Under the pieces are notes generated by a model. It did not search any database. It saw only the letters and a list, made by a program, of their open reading frames with translations, and was not told the origin of the DNA. A program made the position numbers and the translations under genes. A DNA stretch of 64,000 nucleotides from Cephalotus follicularis. Taxonomy: Eukaryota; Streptophyta; Magnoliopsida; Oxalidales; Cephalotaceae. This document shows, one piece after another, positions 46,278 to 56,995 of the stretch. Location of the stretch: assembly GCA_001972305.1 (NCBI GenBank), contig BDDD01002385.1, positions 91,991 to 155,990 of the forward strand, read 5' to 3'. Every line of letters begins with the position of its first letter. Position 1 is the stretch's first letter.

Positions 46278-47062
46278 GGGTCGATCATTTCCTTTAACAG
46301 TCGATTGTTTCCTCTAGCAGTCGTCTATCTCCTAGAGCAGTTGTAACACCCGGTGTTTTTCTGTATGTAATATTTCGAATTATGATGTAATCTTAAATTT
46401 GGAATAATGAGAATGTTGAGTTTTGGACTCAAAAGTATGCTTAAAACCCTATTTATGGTCTTTGAGCACGGAGGTTTAAAGAGAAGACTTATTATTTTCT
46501 CTTATTTTAGGTTATGGAACATTTATCATGTTATTTGGTTTTTGTAACATTGGATATTTGTTATCTTGTACCGTATTGTTTCACGCTCCGTTTTGGGCAA
46601 TCGACAGTTGTACCTGGAGATATTTATATTTGTGGGCATCACGTAGTATGGGATGCGTGATGTGTTTTACTTCGGCTTATTTTTGTATGCTCCCGCAAAT
46701 TGATGAAGGATTTTGAAAGTTTTAAATTTATGAATTGTATAAGCCGGATTCATATGTTGATTGCCGTACCACTTTCTATGTTGTTTATGTCCTGCGGAAA
46801 CGGGGTGTGACAGCAGTCGACCGCTTTCCTTCAGTAGTCACTGTTCTGGGCTGAGTAACATACGAGCAGTCAACTATTTTCCCTCAACAGTCGACTGTCT
46901 CTATGAAACAGTACATAAACGATTCTCCCAGTAGTATCTTCCGGTCGTATCTAGGCAAAATAATAGATGCACAGTCGACTGTTTTCCTTTAACAGTAGGC
47001 TATCTACCGTGAACAATCGGCTATTTTCCTCCAACAGTCGGCTATTCTGAGGAACAGTAGTA
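46278..47062. repeat. Palindrome array in LTR J, split by R
   Basis: CAGTCGACTG variants have centres near 46282.5, 46302.5, 46322.5 and the site split by R (46341/46818). They continue at 46839.5, 46871.5 and 46892.5, and again at 46976.5, 46997.5, 47018.5, 47039.5 and about 47060. Most steps are 20-21 bp. Confidence 0.8.
46342..46812 (+). mobile_element. Element R: short solo LTR of the A/K family, inside J's array
   Basis: It starts TGTAACACCCGG and ends GGGGTGTGACA, flanked by GCAGT (46337-46341 and 46813-46817). Its first 90 bases resemble LTR K (59413 onward) and LTR A. At 471 bp it is a short form. The target duplication is itself half of a palindrome site of J's array. Confidence 0.85.
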
Positions 47063-48002
47063 TGCAAACCATTCTATTTTATCTAGACAGATTATCGTAA
47101 GCTAATCAACCATATTCATGTAACAGAATATCATCAATGGTCATCATATGGTCTACAGAACACAACCATCATGCATGCATTTCACCAAATGAACCATTAC
47201 TATAATGGAACTCAAATTATAATTATAAAGTCCCTACCTTAGATTCCAAGTTAGGAATCGAAGTCCACCGCTTTAAGCTTCACGACCAGTAGCTTTTGAG
47301 CTCCCCAGGTTCAGTACTGCAAGCTCCAATCCCGTCCAACTCCAAGCTTTCCAACAATGGATAATGGTTTCTCTCTTTCTCTCCCTACTTTTCTGGTTTC
47401 CATTGTGTTTCTCTTTAACTCCCTGTTCTTTTCTTTGTCAGGTGTTGGGTGAGAGAGATAAGGAAGAGAGTTTTATGCAGATGGTCTTCTCTCTCTTTCC
47501 CTCCCAACTCGTTTTCATGGCGCCCAATTGCCATACTCTTCCTTTTTCCATCAGTTTGCATGCGCCACATGGTTCAACTCCACTTCCATCCCGCCTGAAT
47601 GGAGCACAAGTGGCATTTTCTTTCCTTTCTTTGGTGGCATGACGCACAGGTGGCATCCTCTTCCTTCCCCTCAGTTGCTGCATGTGATCACGTAACATGT
47701 TGTTCGGACAGAGTGTCATCCAGTCGACTGTTCTTCTCTAACAGTCGACTGTTTACTCAAACAGTCTCTCAGTCGACTGTTTTATTCGACAGTCAGTTGT
47801 TTCCCCCAAGAATCGATGCTTTACCCTTGGCGTTGATGCTTTAGGCGCAGTCTTCCATAATTCAACTCATTATAACAGTTCTCAATACTTTTCACTCAAG
47901 ATTAAACATTTCAAGATGGGAAATTTATAATCTTCATTTACTCATGATAAATTTACATTGAGAATTACAACAATACAATGAAGAAAGTTTCCGTGCATTA
48001 CC
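46818..48002 (-). repeat. LTR J, right-hand segment
   Basis: LTR sequence between R and the right end. It includes pyrimidine-rich sequence around 47360-47640, in which open frames are chance, and a second palindrome set at 47721-47799 (centres 47725.5, 47746.5, 47774.5, 47794.5). No gene is seen. Confidence 0.7.
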
Positions 48003-48007
48003 AGTTC

Positions 48008-49728
48008 AAAGTTGAAATTGAAGCTTAAATTGAATTGGTAAGCTTCTAGTTGAATTTGGTTGCTAGTATTATAGTTACTCCGTTTATGTATATACTGATT
48101 TGTGCATGTATCTGATATAACATGCAACATAGATTTATTTCTGGAATTATTGAAGATTGAGTTGAATTGAAGGAGTATTAAAGTTTAAAGAGAAGAATCA
48201 ATGCAAATTGATTCTGGAATAGCTACTGAGGTAGGGTTTATGATATGTATATGAAAATATAACATGTATATTGTGTTATGGTAGTTTATATGTGGTTGCA
48301 TGCTAATGTTAGACTGAATTACAATAGTAAATTCATGCTCTGGTTTGAAGTAGTATACTGTGTATTTGGTTATGCTGAGAACGACGCACAAACCTAGGAT
48401 AAACGTCGACGCCTAAAGGAGATAACGTTGACGCTTAAAGCTATTGTCTTAAAAGACATCAGCGCCTAAGAGGAAAACGCTGACGCTTAAGGTTCCAACC
48501 TTAACGCGTCGACCCCAATGTTGAATATCGACGCCAATGTTGAATGTCGAAGCCTAAGAGAAATGTCGGCGCAAATAAAAAGAAAACGTGGACGCGTAAG
48601 GTTCCTACCTTAATGCGTCGATGCCAAAGATAAACATTGACGCCTAAGAGATATACGTTGATGCCATACTGAAACAGTAGATATTTTTCTCCTGTTTATA
48701 ATTGCTTCTCATGATATTACACTGGCTTCCACATTGTGAACTGTTATGTATCATTACTGTTTTGATAGTGATTGTACTATTGTGCAAATTGCATATTACT
48801 AGAACGTATTCACTGTGATACATATATTATATCTACCAAAGTATTTTATATAAATACTACTGTTTCAAGGATTTGAAGAACTATGTGCTATATGCACAAC
48901 TGAATATTTACAACACTACTATTTTCTCAAATGAGAACCTACTGTTAATGTTATAATGTTTTCTCTACCAATGAGAATTACTGTTTATAGTCTGTTAGTC
49001 TAGTGATCGGAGTGTATCACAGACTACGGAGGTGGGCCTAGGTGTCTGGAGTTGGCTACAGCTTATACACGAAACTTATATGTATCGCAGATCTTGACTG
49101 TTAATTGCCCGCTAAATGCCGGCAATATTGTTTACCTTTTTTGTCATCATCGGTGTGTATGGTGATAGTTAGGTGGTGCATCATTGGGGCTAGGAGGTAG
49201 CGACGTGTGACACCCATTGGTCTTCGGACAACTCTACTGATTGTACCCTTTTTGGTATTCTTGATATCTGATTGTTTGTAACCACTTGGCATGGTTTCTT
49301 ATATATATATTGATTTATATATATATACCTTTTGAAACATAAACTGTCATGCATGATTACATTTATATATTCATCTTCAAGCATATTTCCTACTTAGTCG
49401 AGTAGACAAAATTCTAATACCTACAAATTTCATATTGACAAGCAAGGGATCGGGACAAATGATGTTGAAGCTTTACTTTGAAGGTTTTCATTAAGGTTGT
49501 AATTTGTAATTAAGTCGTACCCGTGTTATAATTACATTATCAACATGTAATATATAACTTTGAATTGTATAAGCTTAAGCATGTAGTATGGGCTACATGT
49601 GTATACTATTTGGAAAATCCAGTATTTTTAATGCTTCCACAAAAGTTAAGAAATTAAATAAATTGGTAAATTGGTAAATACTGGATTAATTTGATTAACC
49701 TTGTGTTAATAAAAATCGAGGTGTGACA
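48008..49728 (+). repeat. 3' LTR of D, last segment
   Basis: Continues D's LTR after J. It holds a 13-site palindrome array (48378-48664), AT-rich sequence, a stretch (49010-49210) with the GGGGCTAGGAGGTAGCGACG-like text shared with A, G and K, and the end GAGGTGTGACA. No gene is seen. Confidence 0.78.
48378..48664. repeat. Palindrome array in LTR D (about 13 sites)
   Basis: ACGTCGACGCC variants have centres near 48382.5, 48407.5, 48429.5, 48460.5, 48481.5, 48510.5, 48529.5, 48548.5, 48567.5, 48590.5, 48619.5, 48638.5 and 48659.5. Steps cluster at 19-23 and 29-31. Confidence 0.82.
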
Positions 49729-49850
49729 CATGTAATAAATAAAAAGCTCTCCGGTTTACAAAATATACATTGGACATGCTAATCAAAGTTTGAAACAGAA
49801 GTTCTTTGCAATGTTTACAAGGGTTAACTCAATATTCAAAATCCACATGG

Positions 49851-49851
<1 letters not shown>

Positions 49852-49893
<42 letters not shown>
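49852..49893. repeat. (TA)n microsatellite
   Basis: A perfect TA run of 42 bases within M. Confidence 0.97.
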
Positions 49894-49895
<2 letters not shown>

Positions 49896-50070
49896 AATCA
49901 AAATTTCCTACAACACTAGTGTAGATCCCCGATCATCATGTCGTAGGTCCATTACATCCACAGCTCCCAACTGCCTAGCTCCTCTTAGCATCTGCAAGGA
50001 GTGTTAGTCTCACAACCTGAGTCCTATACCCAAGTTAAACTTACATTGTAAGCTAGATGGAATAAAAAAG
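49894..50070 (-). other. Intron-like and terminal-exon-like signals downstream of gag in M
   Basis: On the minus strand, GTACGT (50081-50086) is followed about 95 bp on by CTAAC (50003-50007) and TTGCAG (49992-49997), a plausible short plant intron. A short open stretch then ends in TAG near 49911. Spliced short gag messages are known in Ty1/copia elements, and this may be such a site. The region could equally be unrelated captured sequence. No pol is seen here. Confidence 0.35.
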
Positions 50071-50693
50071 TTATGAAGGTACGTACCCCGAGGCACCATT
50101 TGCAATGGAAGCAAGGAATTGCTTACAATTTCTCTTCCAGTGCCCTAGCTTCCCACAAAAGAAGCAGGCTTTCTCCTTTGTAAGTTGTTTAATCCTCTTA
50201 TGAATGGCATCCCCAACCACTTGTACAGGTGCCTTTTCTTTCTTCCTTATGGGCGCCTTGCCCTTGGAACTTGATCCTCTCAATCCACCCTTCTCAGAGG
50301 TTGTTCCAGAAGAAGGAATAGACATCACAGTTTGTTTTGACCCAGCTTGGTCTAAAACTACCTTATCAGTCCCCGACTATGTGCCAAACAACTTCTCGAG
50401 CTGTATTAACATGGCACGTAAGGTATGTGAAGACATGGATAGCATTTGGCAATATGGCTTTATGCCAACAATCTCCATGTGACAGGCTCTATGATCGTCA
50501 TCCCATCATCGAGCCACCCTAGCCTTTTGATGGTCAGATCAATGATCCCTAATGTGGGGGGTATCTGAGTTATAACATAAGAAATTCTCGTGCTTGTGAA
50601 TACTAAGCGCAATTTGCTCAACCACTGAATAAAACGTCGACTTTGTAGCTTGAGAAAATATAAATCGTGCCATGTTATAATGGTGTCTGCCAT
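50071..50693 (-). pseudogene. Copia gag remains (element M)
   Basis: The left part (50071-50328) carries one CCHC knuckle, CFFCGKLGHWKRNC, after a lysine-rich segment, much like B. The right part, up to 50693, keeps decayed gag N-terminal text such as MADTIITWHD and RLGWLDDGM. It is broken, with several interruptions, and pol is not in view. Confidence 0.75.
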
Positions 50694-52145
50694 TTGAGTA
50701 TGTAGAATATGTTATCTAGCAACCTATAAGAAGAAACAAGAGAGTAACTTAGCAGATCATTCAATTTTATGTTATTACCAGAACCCTTGGTGTTTAGAGG
50801 TTATGGCTCCTCCCAGTATTCTAATCGTATCCCACACCTCCTAGGTGAAATTCGGGAAGACCCGCTTCCTAGTGGGGATTGGAATCTATCCTGCCTATTA
50901 TGGTCTCAACTGTTGGCATGCCAAACCATAATATCGAAATAGTTAGGAATAAATGCCTTATTTGCATTAGAGCCTCGCCCTTGAAATGCAAGATCCGATA
51001 CAATATTTGGCCTGCCGGCCCATATTATCCACAGCTGGGCTGTGCCAATAATATAAACCTGGTATAAGTCAAAACCCATAATCCCTCAAAGAAATGAACC
51101 AGTTTTGATATCCACAAGTGTGCTTATCAGAACACCAAAACTAAGTTATTTCCTTCCAGTGCACCTCACACTGAAATTCAGTAGAAATGGTCATACGAGG
51201 GACCTCAGTTATGGGCATGACAATCCCCAGTATATCCATACTAGTAAACAAGGGCGTGGAAGGCCAACGACAGGACACCCTAGTGCCCCACAGCTTATGG
51301 ACTTATTATTTGCAATTGGATGAATTAGAGGTCTCACTTTATTTATTTAGCCAAAAACGTTATTAGATTAAATTTTAATCTTCCAATCCATTTGGTAACG
51401 GTTTATTATGCTTGACGTGTTTGGATTGTTTGCAAAAAGAAATCATCCATTTCATACAACCTATGCCCACATAGAAATTAAAATGGCCTGGCTAGAGATT
51501 AAATCTATGAGAGATCACACGAGCGTATGTGATCACTCGGTCTCCTAGGTGAACTATTCAAAACTACTTTATTACAAAATGTACCATGCATACATGGCCT
51601 TCATTTGGTCTTGCAATTTCATTGATCTACCTCTTCAAGCTCCTTTGTGATTCCTCTCTTCTTTGTTTACAAAATGAAATTTTAGAATACATTTAAAAAA
51701 TAAAGAATATAATACAAATTGGAGGGAGAGAGAATTAAAGAAATAAGGAAATAATTGTGCACGCAAGAAACCTTATTACAGACAAAATAAAGTACAAGAT
51801 AATAAAGCAAATTAAACCATCCATAAAAGAAACCAAAAGATAGGTCCAATCCCATAGCCTACCATCATGCATAAGACATTTAAAATCTACATCCACAATA
51901 GACTTTAAATAAACACAAGCAATTTCAATTTTCGATAACCAATAGAAATAATTTCAATAAGTCCGCCAAAATTCCAGCAAACCTCCCATTAGATTAATTA
52001 AAACCTAATTTCCCTTGGTTTAAGAAAAAATATGTTTTATAAAACAACCATGGCAAGGGAATCAAACTAGAATTTTAGCTACTTTAATCATTCCAAAATA
52101 GTCACCAAAACCGAAATTAAAGTCTAATTGCAATTAAAACGGATC
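50694..52145 (-). other. Leader of copia M
   Basis: Non-coding. At 50800-50883 a block is about 80% identical by eye to the B leader at 6160-6245 (TTCTAATCGTATCCCA and CTAGTGGGGATTGGAAT). Weaker copies of the GGCATGACAA motif occur near 50915 and 51215. The rest is AT-rich and holds no gene. Confidence 0.65.
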
Positions 52146-52157
52146 GCTCTGAGAGCA
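52146..52157 (-). other. Decayed primer-binding site of M
   Basis: At the place where B has its primer site, next to an LTR end, stands a diverged version (GCTCTGAGAGCA on the plus strand). It supports the LTR start at 52159. Confidence 0.55.
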
Positions 52158-52158
52158 C

Positions 52159-53871
52159 TGTTGGGAAAGCTGGAAGGTTCCCGGTCGATTTTGGGTCTAG
52201 GATGGTAGTGTGTATAATTTTCATTTTTAAAACACAAAGACTCACAAGTCTAGGTTCACACAGACATCTTACTACCATAATCAATATGCCAAGGATCTCC
52301 ATTTAATGTTCAATCGAACTAATAAAATTGTCAAGCATACATCCACTAAACCAAAATCCATTTTGGTAACAATAAATATAAAAGGGTAGGAACCATACCA
52401 ACGTTGTAGGCTCCATCACTTTGCCGCTATGCGCTTGCAGCAGTAAATGCTGATCATCGAAGCCACTGCTGGATTATTGCCAACTTGCCAGAGGTCTGAC
52501 CACAACGCCATCAGACTCCAAAAGCGCTGATCTATCCGTTGGTGGCGGAGACTCGGCAAGAGCCTCCCCGGAACGCACAGGCGTAGCCGGTAGCGATGGT
52601 GACTCACTGAGTTGGATTCAGTGATCCTGTTCAACGTGCCATGGACCGGCCATGCCATCACTGGTCACCAAAACTTCTAATATGCACGCAGGAGGCTGAG
52701 AATCACTGTGACTCGCCATAGAACAGACGGTCATAGTGGTGGCGACTAGAAATCACCCGGATCGACTCGCTCGTCAAACACAGGTCCGACCCCGATGTCA
52801 CCATGCCATAACAGACCATTAAATCTTTTGATCTTCTAGTTGCCTCCCAAGACCCGATGTGACTCGGCCTGAAACGCCAAGTCACAGCCGACAACGCATC
52901 GACTCGACAGAGCTGACTCACTGTCAAAATCTGGCCAAAAACGCAAAGAAAACACCTAGACTAGAATCAAAGTAGATAGAGCCAAAGATTGGCTCCACCT
53001 ACTGTTATAACCGGCGGTGGAAGAGAAGCCAGTAGTAGGAGACACGAAACGGATCACGGAAAAATGCAGAGAGAAAGGAAAGAGAAAATGGGGAGAGAGA
53101 GAGAAGAGGTGTACCGTGGATGAGAGTTCACCTCTTTTCCCGGCCACCGGGGCCAAGCGTCTGTCTTCTCCAGCCGAGACATGCGCCCTAGGCGCTGACA
53201 AAGGTAAAGTGTGCACTCTCTCCCTTAGCGCGCCCAGCGCCCGTTTTGGCATGAGAAATGGATTATGTGTTAAGCCAAAATTATCTCTTTCTTTATTTTT
53301 ATAAAACATGTTTCTCTATTTTGTTTATTATGTGCCCCGCACAATATATGTATGAACATATTCCCACTGTGGCTTCTCTTAATATATTAATAAGACAATT
53401 CGGTGGGGAAAAATAAACCACTAATTTCAAATTAATATATACTAGTTAAAAACTAGATTTTCCACCAAGTTAGCATATGTGCAGCATGCATCACTTTTCC
53501 AATAATCAGGCAGGACCCAAAAACCCTGATGGATTCTAGTACGATGATAAATTTCTCAGAACATCCCGGAGTTCTGGTACGACCACCGTAATAGTCCCCG
53601 ACTATCAGAATGACCCCGGTATGATATCCAATCATCCCCCGGATCCACGTACACCACGTATATCATCCGTTAACCGATTAACTAGCACTTTATCCAATCA
53701 TCGGCATATGTGTCATGTATCCTACGTCATTCTTGGATCCAACTATGACCTAGGGTTTGGAATAATTTCACCCCTAGACACGATAACGATAAATTCATTG
53801 ACGCATTGAGATTATCAGTAGACCTCCCCGAAAATCCCATTTCCAGTTGCCTTTACCTGATCAGGGTTTTA
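52159..53871 (-). repeat. 5' LTR of copia M, first part in plus coordinates
   Basis: Begins TGTTGGGAAAGC next to the primer site. The stretch at about 53720-53871 aligns by eye with LTR B near 9180-9330 (CCTAGGGTTTGG, GATTATCAGTAGACCTCCC), showing common descent. GC-rich sequence at 52410-53260 gives chance open frames on both strands. No palindrome array is seen. The LTR breaks off where N begins. Confidence 0.65.
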
Positions 53872-53882
53872 TGTAAGCCCGC

Positions 53883-53904
53883 AATATATATATATATATA
53901 ATAT
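53883..53904. repeat. (AT)n microsatellite
   Basis: About 21 bases of AT repeat at the start of N. Confidence 0.9.
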
Positions 53905-55014
53905 GTTACCAAAAAAAAGGAATCATGGGCGCATAGCGCCTGTGTGAATACAAGAGGGAGAAGAGAGACAGAGTGAGACACGGGAGAGAGAAGGCAGAGC
54001 AATGGGAGAGAGAGAAAGTGAGAGAGATGCTGGCAAGGCGTGACGCTGGAAAGGGAGAGCGTTGGTCGGAGTGCACTGCCAACGATAAGCTTCTTACTCC
54101 TTCCTTATTCACTTTTCTTTTCCATTTCTCCGGTGCCTTGTGCCACTGTCACACACTGCTGTGCGTGCCTCCACTGGGAACCATCACGGGTAGAGCGGGT
54201 TTTTGTTGTGAAGACTAGATCTTCCATTTTTGGTGTTGGCTGAGGCGTATTTCGGCCTGAATCAGCCGGATTGTGGTTGCTGAGTCAACCCGGTGAGTCC
54301 ATCTTGTTGTCGCCTGTGACACGGCGTTTGGCGCTGAGTCACGGCGATTTACGATCCCCAATGGGTTGGTTGAAGGTTTTTTATGCCGGTTATGGCCTGA
54401 CCAGAGTTAGGTGAACTGGTCGGGGCTCCGGCAAGGCGCGTCAGTGCCGATTCCTGGTGAGTCTCGGGGAGAGACATGACGAGCAGGCCTCGTGGATGCT
54501 TGTTTGTGAAGTGGCCAGAGTTGTGGAAGTCCAGTAAGTCAACTTAGTGAGTTTGACTCACTGCCGGCTGTGACTGTACGATTCGCGGTGAATCACAGCA
54601 AGACACCAGCAGTATTGAATAGATCATCCAATGTGTAACCTATTTATGGGTGTCGCCGGAGCTGAGCGAGTGGGACGAAAACTGGCCGAAGCTCCGATGG
54701 CGACAGTATTGTGATTCCGATGTGTAAAGTGTAACGAAATGTATTATGTGTGCAGTGTGAAGAGATTGGCTGAGGATAGGAGGTTCGCTAGCTAAATCGC
54801 TAACAGGTAGGTTATACTATTTGCCACATTTCTGCATTTGTATGGATTATTGCTGCTGTTAAGTGATTGTTGATTCCTTACATGTTAAATGGAAGGAATG
54901 GGGAACTGGGTATATGTATATTCTGTTTTACTGGTCTTAAAATGGATTTCATGGATTTTGGACATAGTTCCTTTTATTTGAGAACTATTTTTTAAACTGC
55001 ATTTTCTATCAAAA

Positions 55015-55174
55015 CCGTCGACGCTTTATGCTTTCAAAACCAAACCCGTCGACGCTTTCATATTTTAAACTCAGTAGTCGATGTTTTATACTTAGGCTTT
55101 CTAACACCGTCGACTCTTTTGTGTGCTAACTGAATAGTCAACACTTTACGTTTTTAAACTAAACTAATCGACGC
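55015..55174. repeat. Palindrome array in first LTR of N (6 sites)
   Basis: CCGTCGACGCTTT variants have centres near 55019.5, 55050.5, 55079.5, 55111.5, 55139.5 and 55169.5. Steps are 31, 29, 32, 28, 30, close to three helical turns instead of two. Confidence 0.82.
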
Positions 55175-55398
55175 TTAGTGCCTGTTTTGCGAAATGTCAA
55201 TGTTTCTCGCAGTTTTCAATTCCATACTATTTCGTCTTTAAATGGATTTCATAGGAAGCCTCCCTAAGGCCTTTTAACCTATGGAAACCCTTTTAACACT
55301 TGGATTTGAAAGATAAAGTTTCAAAGAAGAAGTTAAGAAAGTTCCTAACAAAAGAGTTTACACAATGGTTTACGAAATGATTTCCAATGAATGGATGG

Positions 55399-56453
55399 TG
55401 TTGACTTTTAGTCTCAATCCTAAGTTTTAATGATTACAAATTTGCATTTAACTTTGCTACTTTATGTGCAAGAAACTTTTTGCGCAAGAAAAGATATAAG
55501 CAAAACAAAGAAGTACAAAAACAGAGCAAAGCATCGACTCTTTGATCAAAGCGTCTGCTCTTAGAGGTACAAAGCATCTGCTCTTTGTTCAAAGCGTCTA
55601 CCGTTTGTGGCAGAGAACAAAATGGCAATTACAAAACTGACAAAGCGTCGACTCTTAAGGCTAAACGTCGACTCTTTAAGTCTGGCAGTCGACTCCAACA
55701 TGTTGACGTCTGCGCTTTGAGCTGAAGATTCAAATTGAGATCCCCAATGATCACATGACCATCGACGCTTAAGGCTACTTCGTCGACGCTTTGGACTGCT
55801 GGAACAATATCAGAACTTGTTTTAAAGAGCCATTCTTTATGCAACAACTTCCAACACTTCTCCAACGGCTCTATTTCTTCACCAACGGCTATAATGTGAA
55901 GAATACTATAAATACAAGCCAAGAAACAAGATTCAAGGGACTTGAACACAACACTTGAACATCCAATCTCAAAATCTCCACTTGCACATCTACAAACAAA
56001 AGAGAGAGACAAGAAGCTAGAATTTTACACTTTCATACCCAAAGCTTGTAACTAGTTTACACTTTCATATCCAACCTTTAAGAGGTTATTGTAAACACAA
56101 CACAAATCCTTTTCTATCATTCATTGTATTTGAGGGGAGTGAACCCTTGTAAGGTGTTTATTGATTTGCACCCGGAACCCAAAATCAATTGTAAGGTGGT
56201 TTGTTTGATTTGCACCCGTAAGCCAAAAATCAAAGGTTGCTAGGGGATTCTAGTGGAAACTCAAGGGATTCTTGAGGAAGTGGACGTAGGCACGGATTTG
56301 TCGAACCACTATAAATTCGTTTTCACTTTCTATCCCTTAACTCTTTAATTGTTATTATTTAATTGTGCTTGTGTGATTGTTTATTTTCATTGCTTAATTT
56401 GTATTTTCCGCATACATTGTTTGTTAGTTTAAAGGTTGCCATACATTCCAACA
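55399..56453 (+). mobile_element. Element P: solo LTR, SIRE/Maximus-like copia (1,055 bp), inside N
   Basis: It is flanked by GATGG (55394-55398 and 56454-56458), with ends TGTTGACTTT and ATTCCAACA. The late part, with a doubled TTTGATTTGCACCCG-like phrase (56160-56225) and GTGGACGTAGGCACGG followed by CGAACCACTATAAA, is typical of SIRE-type LTRs. It carries a phased array at 55531-55789. No interior is present. Confidence 0.85.
55531..55789. repeat. Phased array in copia solo LTR P (10 sites)
   Basis: AAAGCGTCGACTCTT and variants have centres near 55535.5, 55555.5, 55578.5, 55598.5, 55649.5, 55669.5, 55690.5, 55710.5, 55763.5 and 55784.5. Steps are 20, 23, 20, 51, 20, 21, 20, 53, 21. Confidence 0.85.
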
Positions 56454-56852
56454 GATGGGATAGCTCCATTTGCGGGATATCTGGACGCGGATATTCTCCA
56501 TTTGACTTCCCTTTCATTCATTATAACTTCTATAGGGACCAACTAATTTATATATGAAAAGTTGATTACAAAACGGATTATGAACACGAAATGGCCATTG
56601 GATATGAAAAATGACTTATGATTACGAAATGATCTTTATATGATTTGACGGATGCGGATCCTATGAGATCCTTTATGAAATGGTCCTTATCCTTTAAATG
56701 AATATATGTTATGGGTTACGAGTATTACAAGGTACGACTATGATATATATTATTGTTTGAGACCTATGAGATAACCCATTCGTAATCTTCGTTTCCGTCA
56801 CGAGGATTATGGATGTTTGATCACATCATCATTGGAGGTTACATGGCGCCTA

Positions 56853-56995
56853 TGGGTTCTAACCGTTTTTACGGCTTTACCACTATACTTATGGGTTTTG
56901 ACCATTTTTACGGCTTTACCACCATGCTACGGTATCTGAACGTCTTTACGGCTTTACCACTATACTTACGGGCTCTGACCGTTTTTACGCCTAAG
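56853..56995. repeat. 38-39-bp tandem repeat in LTR N (about 4 copies)
   Basis: Units contain TTTTTACGGCTTTACCAC, with the A of TTACGG at 56871, 56910, 56948 and 56987. E has an unrelated 84-bp tandem repeat at the comparable place. Confidence 0.85.

Larger units (their letters stand above)
43201..48002 (-). mobile_element. Element J: solo LTR related to G, minus strand, holding Q and R
   Basis: Read on the minus strand it begins GGTAATGCACGG at 48002 and ends GGGGTGTGAGA at 43201. AGTTC stands on both sides (43196-43200 and 48003-48007). Without Q and R it is about 2.5 kb, and several stretches match LTR G (for instance the region around 47150-47250). No interior, primer site or purine tract is seen, so it is a solo LTR left by LTR-LTR recombination. 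Palindrome arrays lie at 46278-47062 and 47721-47799. Confidence 0.75.
13277..49728 (+). mobile_element. Element D: Ty3/gypsy element, 3' end, split by E and J
   Basis: Only the end of pol, the purine tract and the 3' LTR are in view. The rest lies to the left, beyond A. The LTR is in three pieces (13503-13798, 42772-43200, 48008-49728; about 2.45 kb in total) because E and J entered it, each with a matching 5-bp duplication. The LTR ends GAGGTGTGACA at 49728, and copia M sequence follows. D is therefore older than A, E and J. Confidence 0.8.

Noticed and set aside
47364-47719. Possible signal-peptide protein starting MVSLFLSLLFWFPLCF
   Set aside because: It is a pyrimidine-rich tract of LTR J, which favours Leu, Phe and Ser codons by chance.
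52956-53309. Overlapping frames of 95-117 codons on both strands
   Set aside because: GC-rich part of LTR M; both strands are open by composition and no domain is visible.
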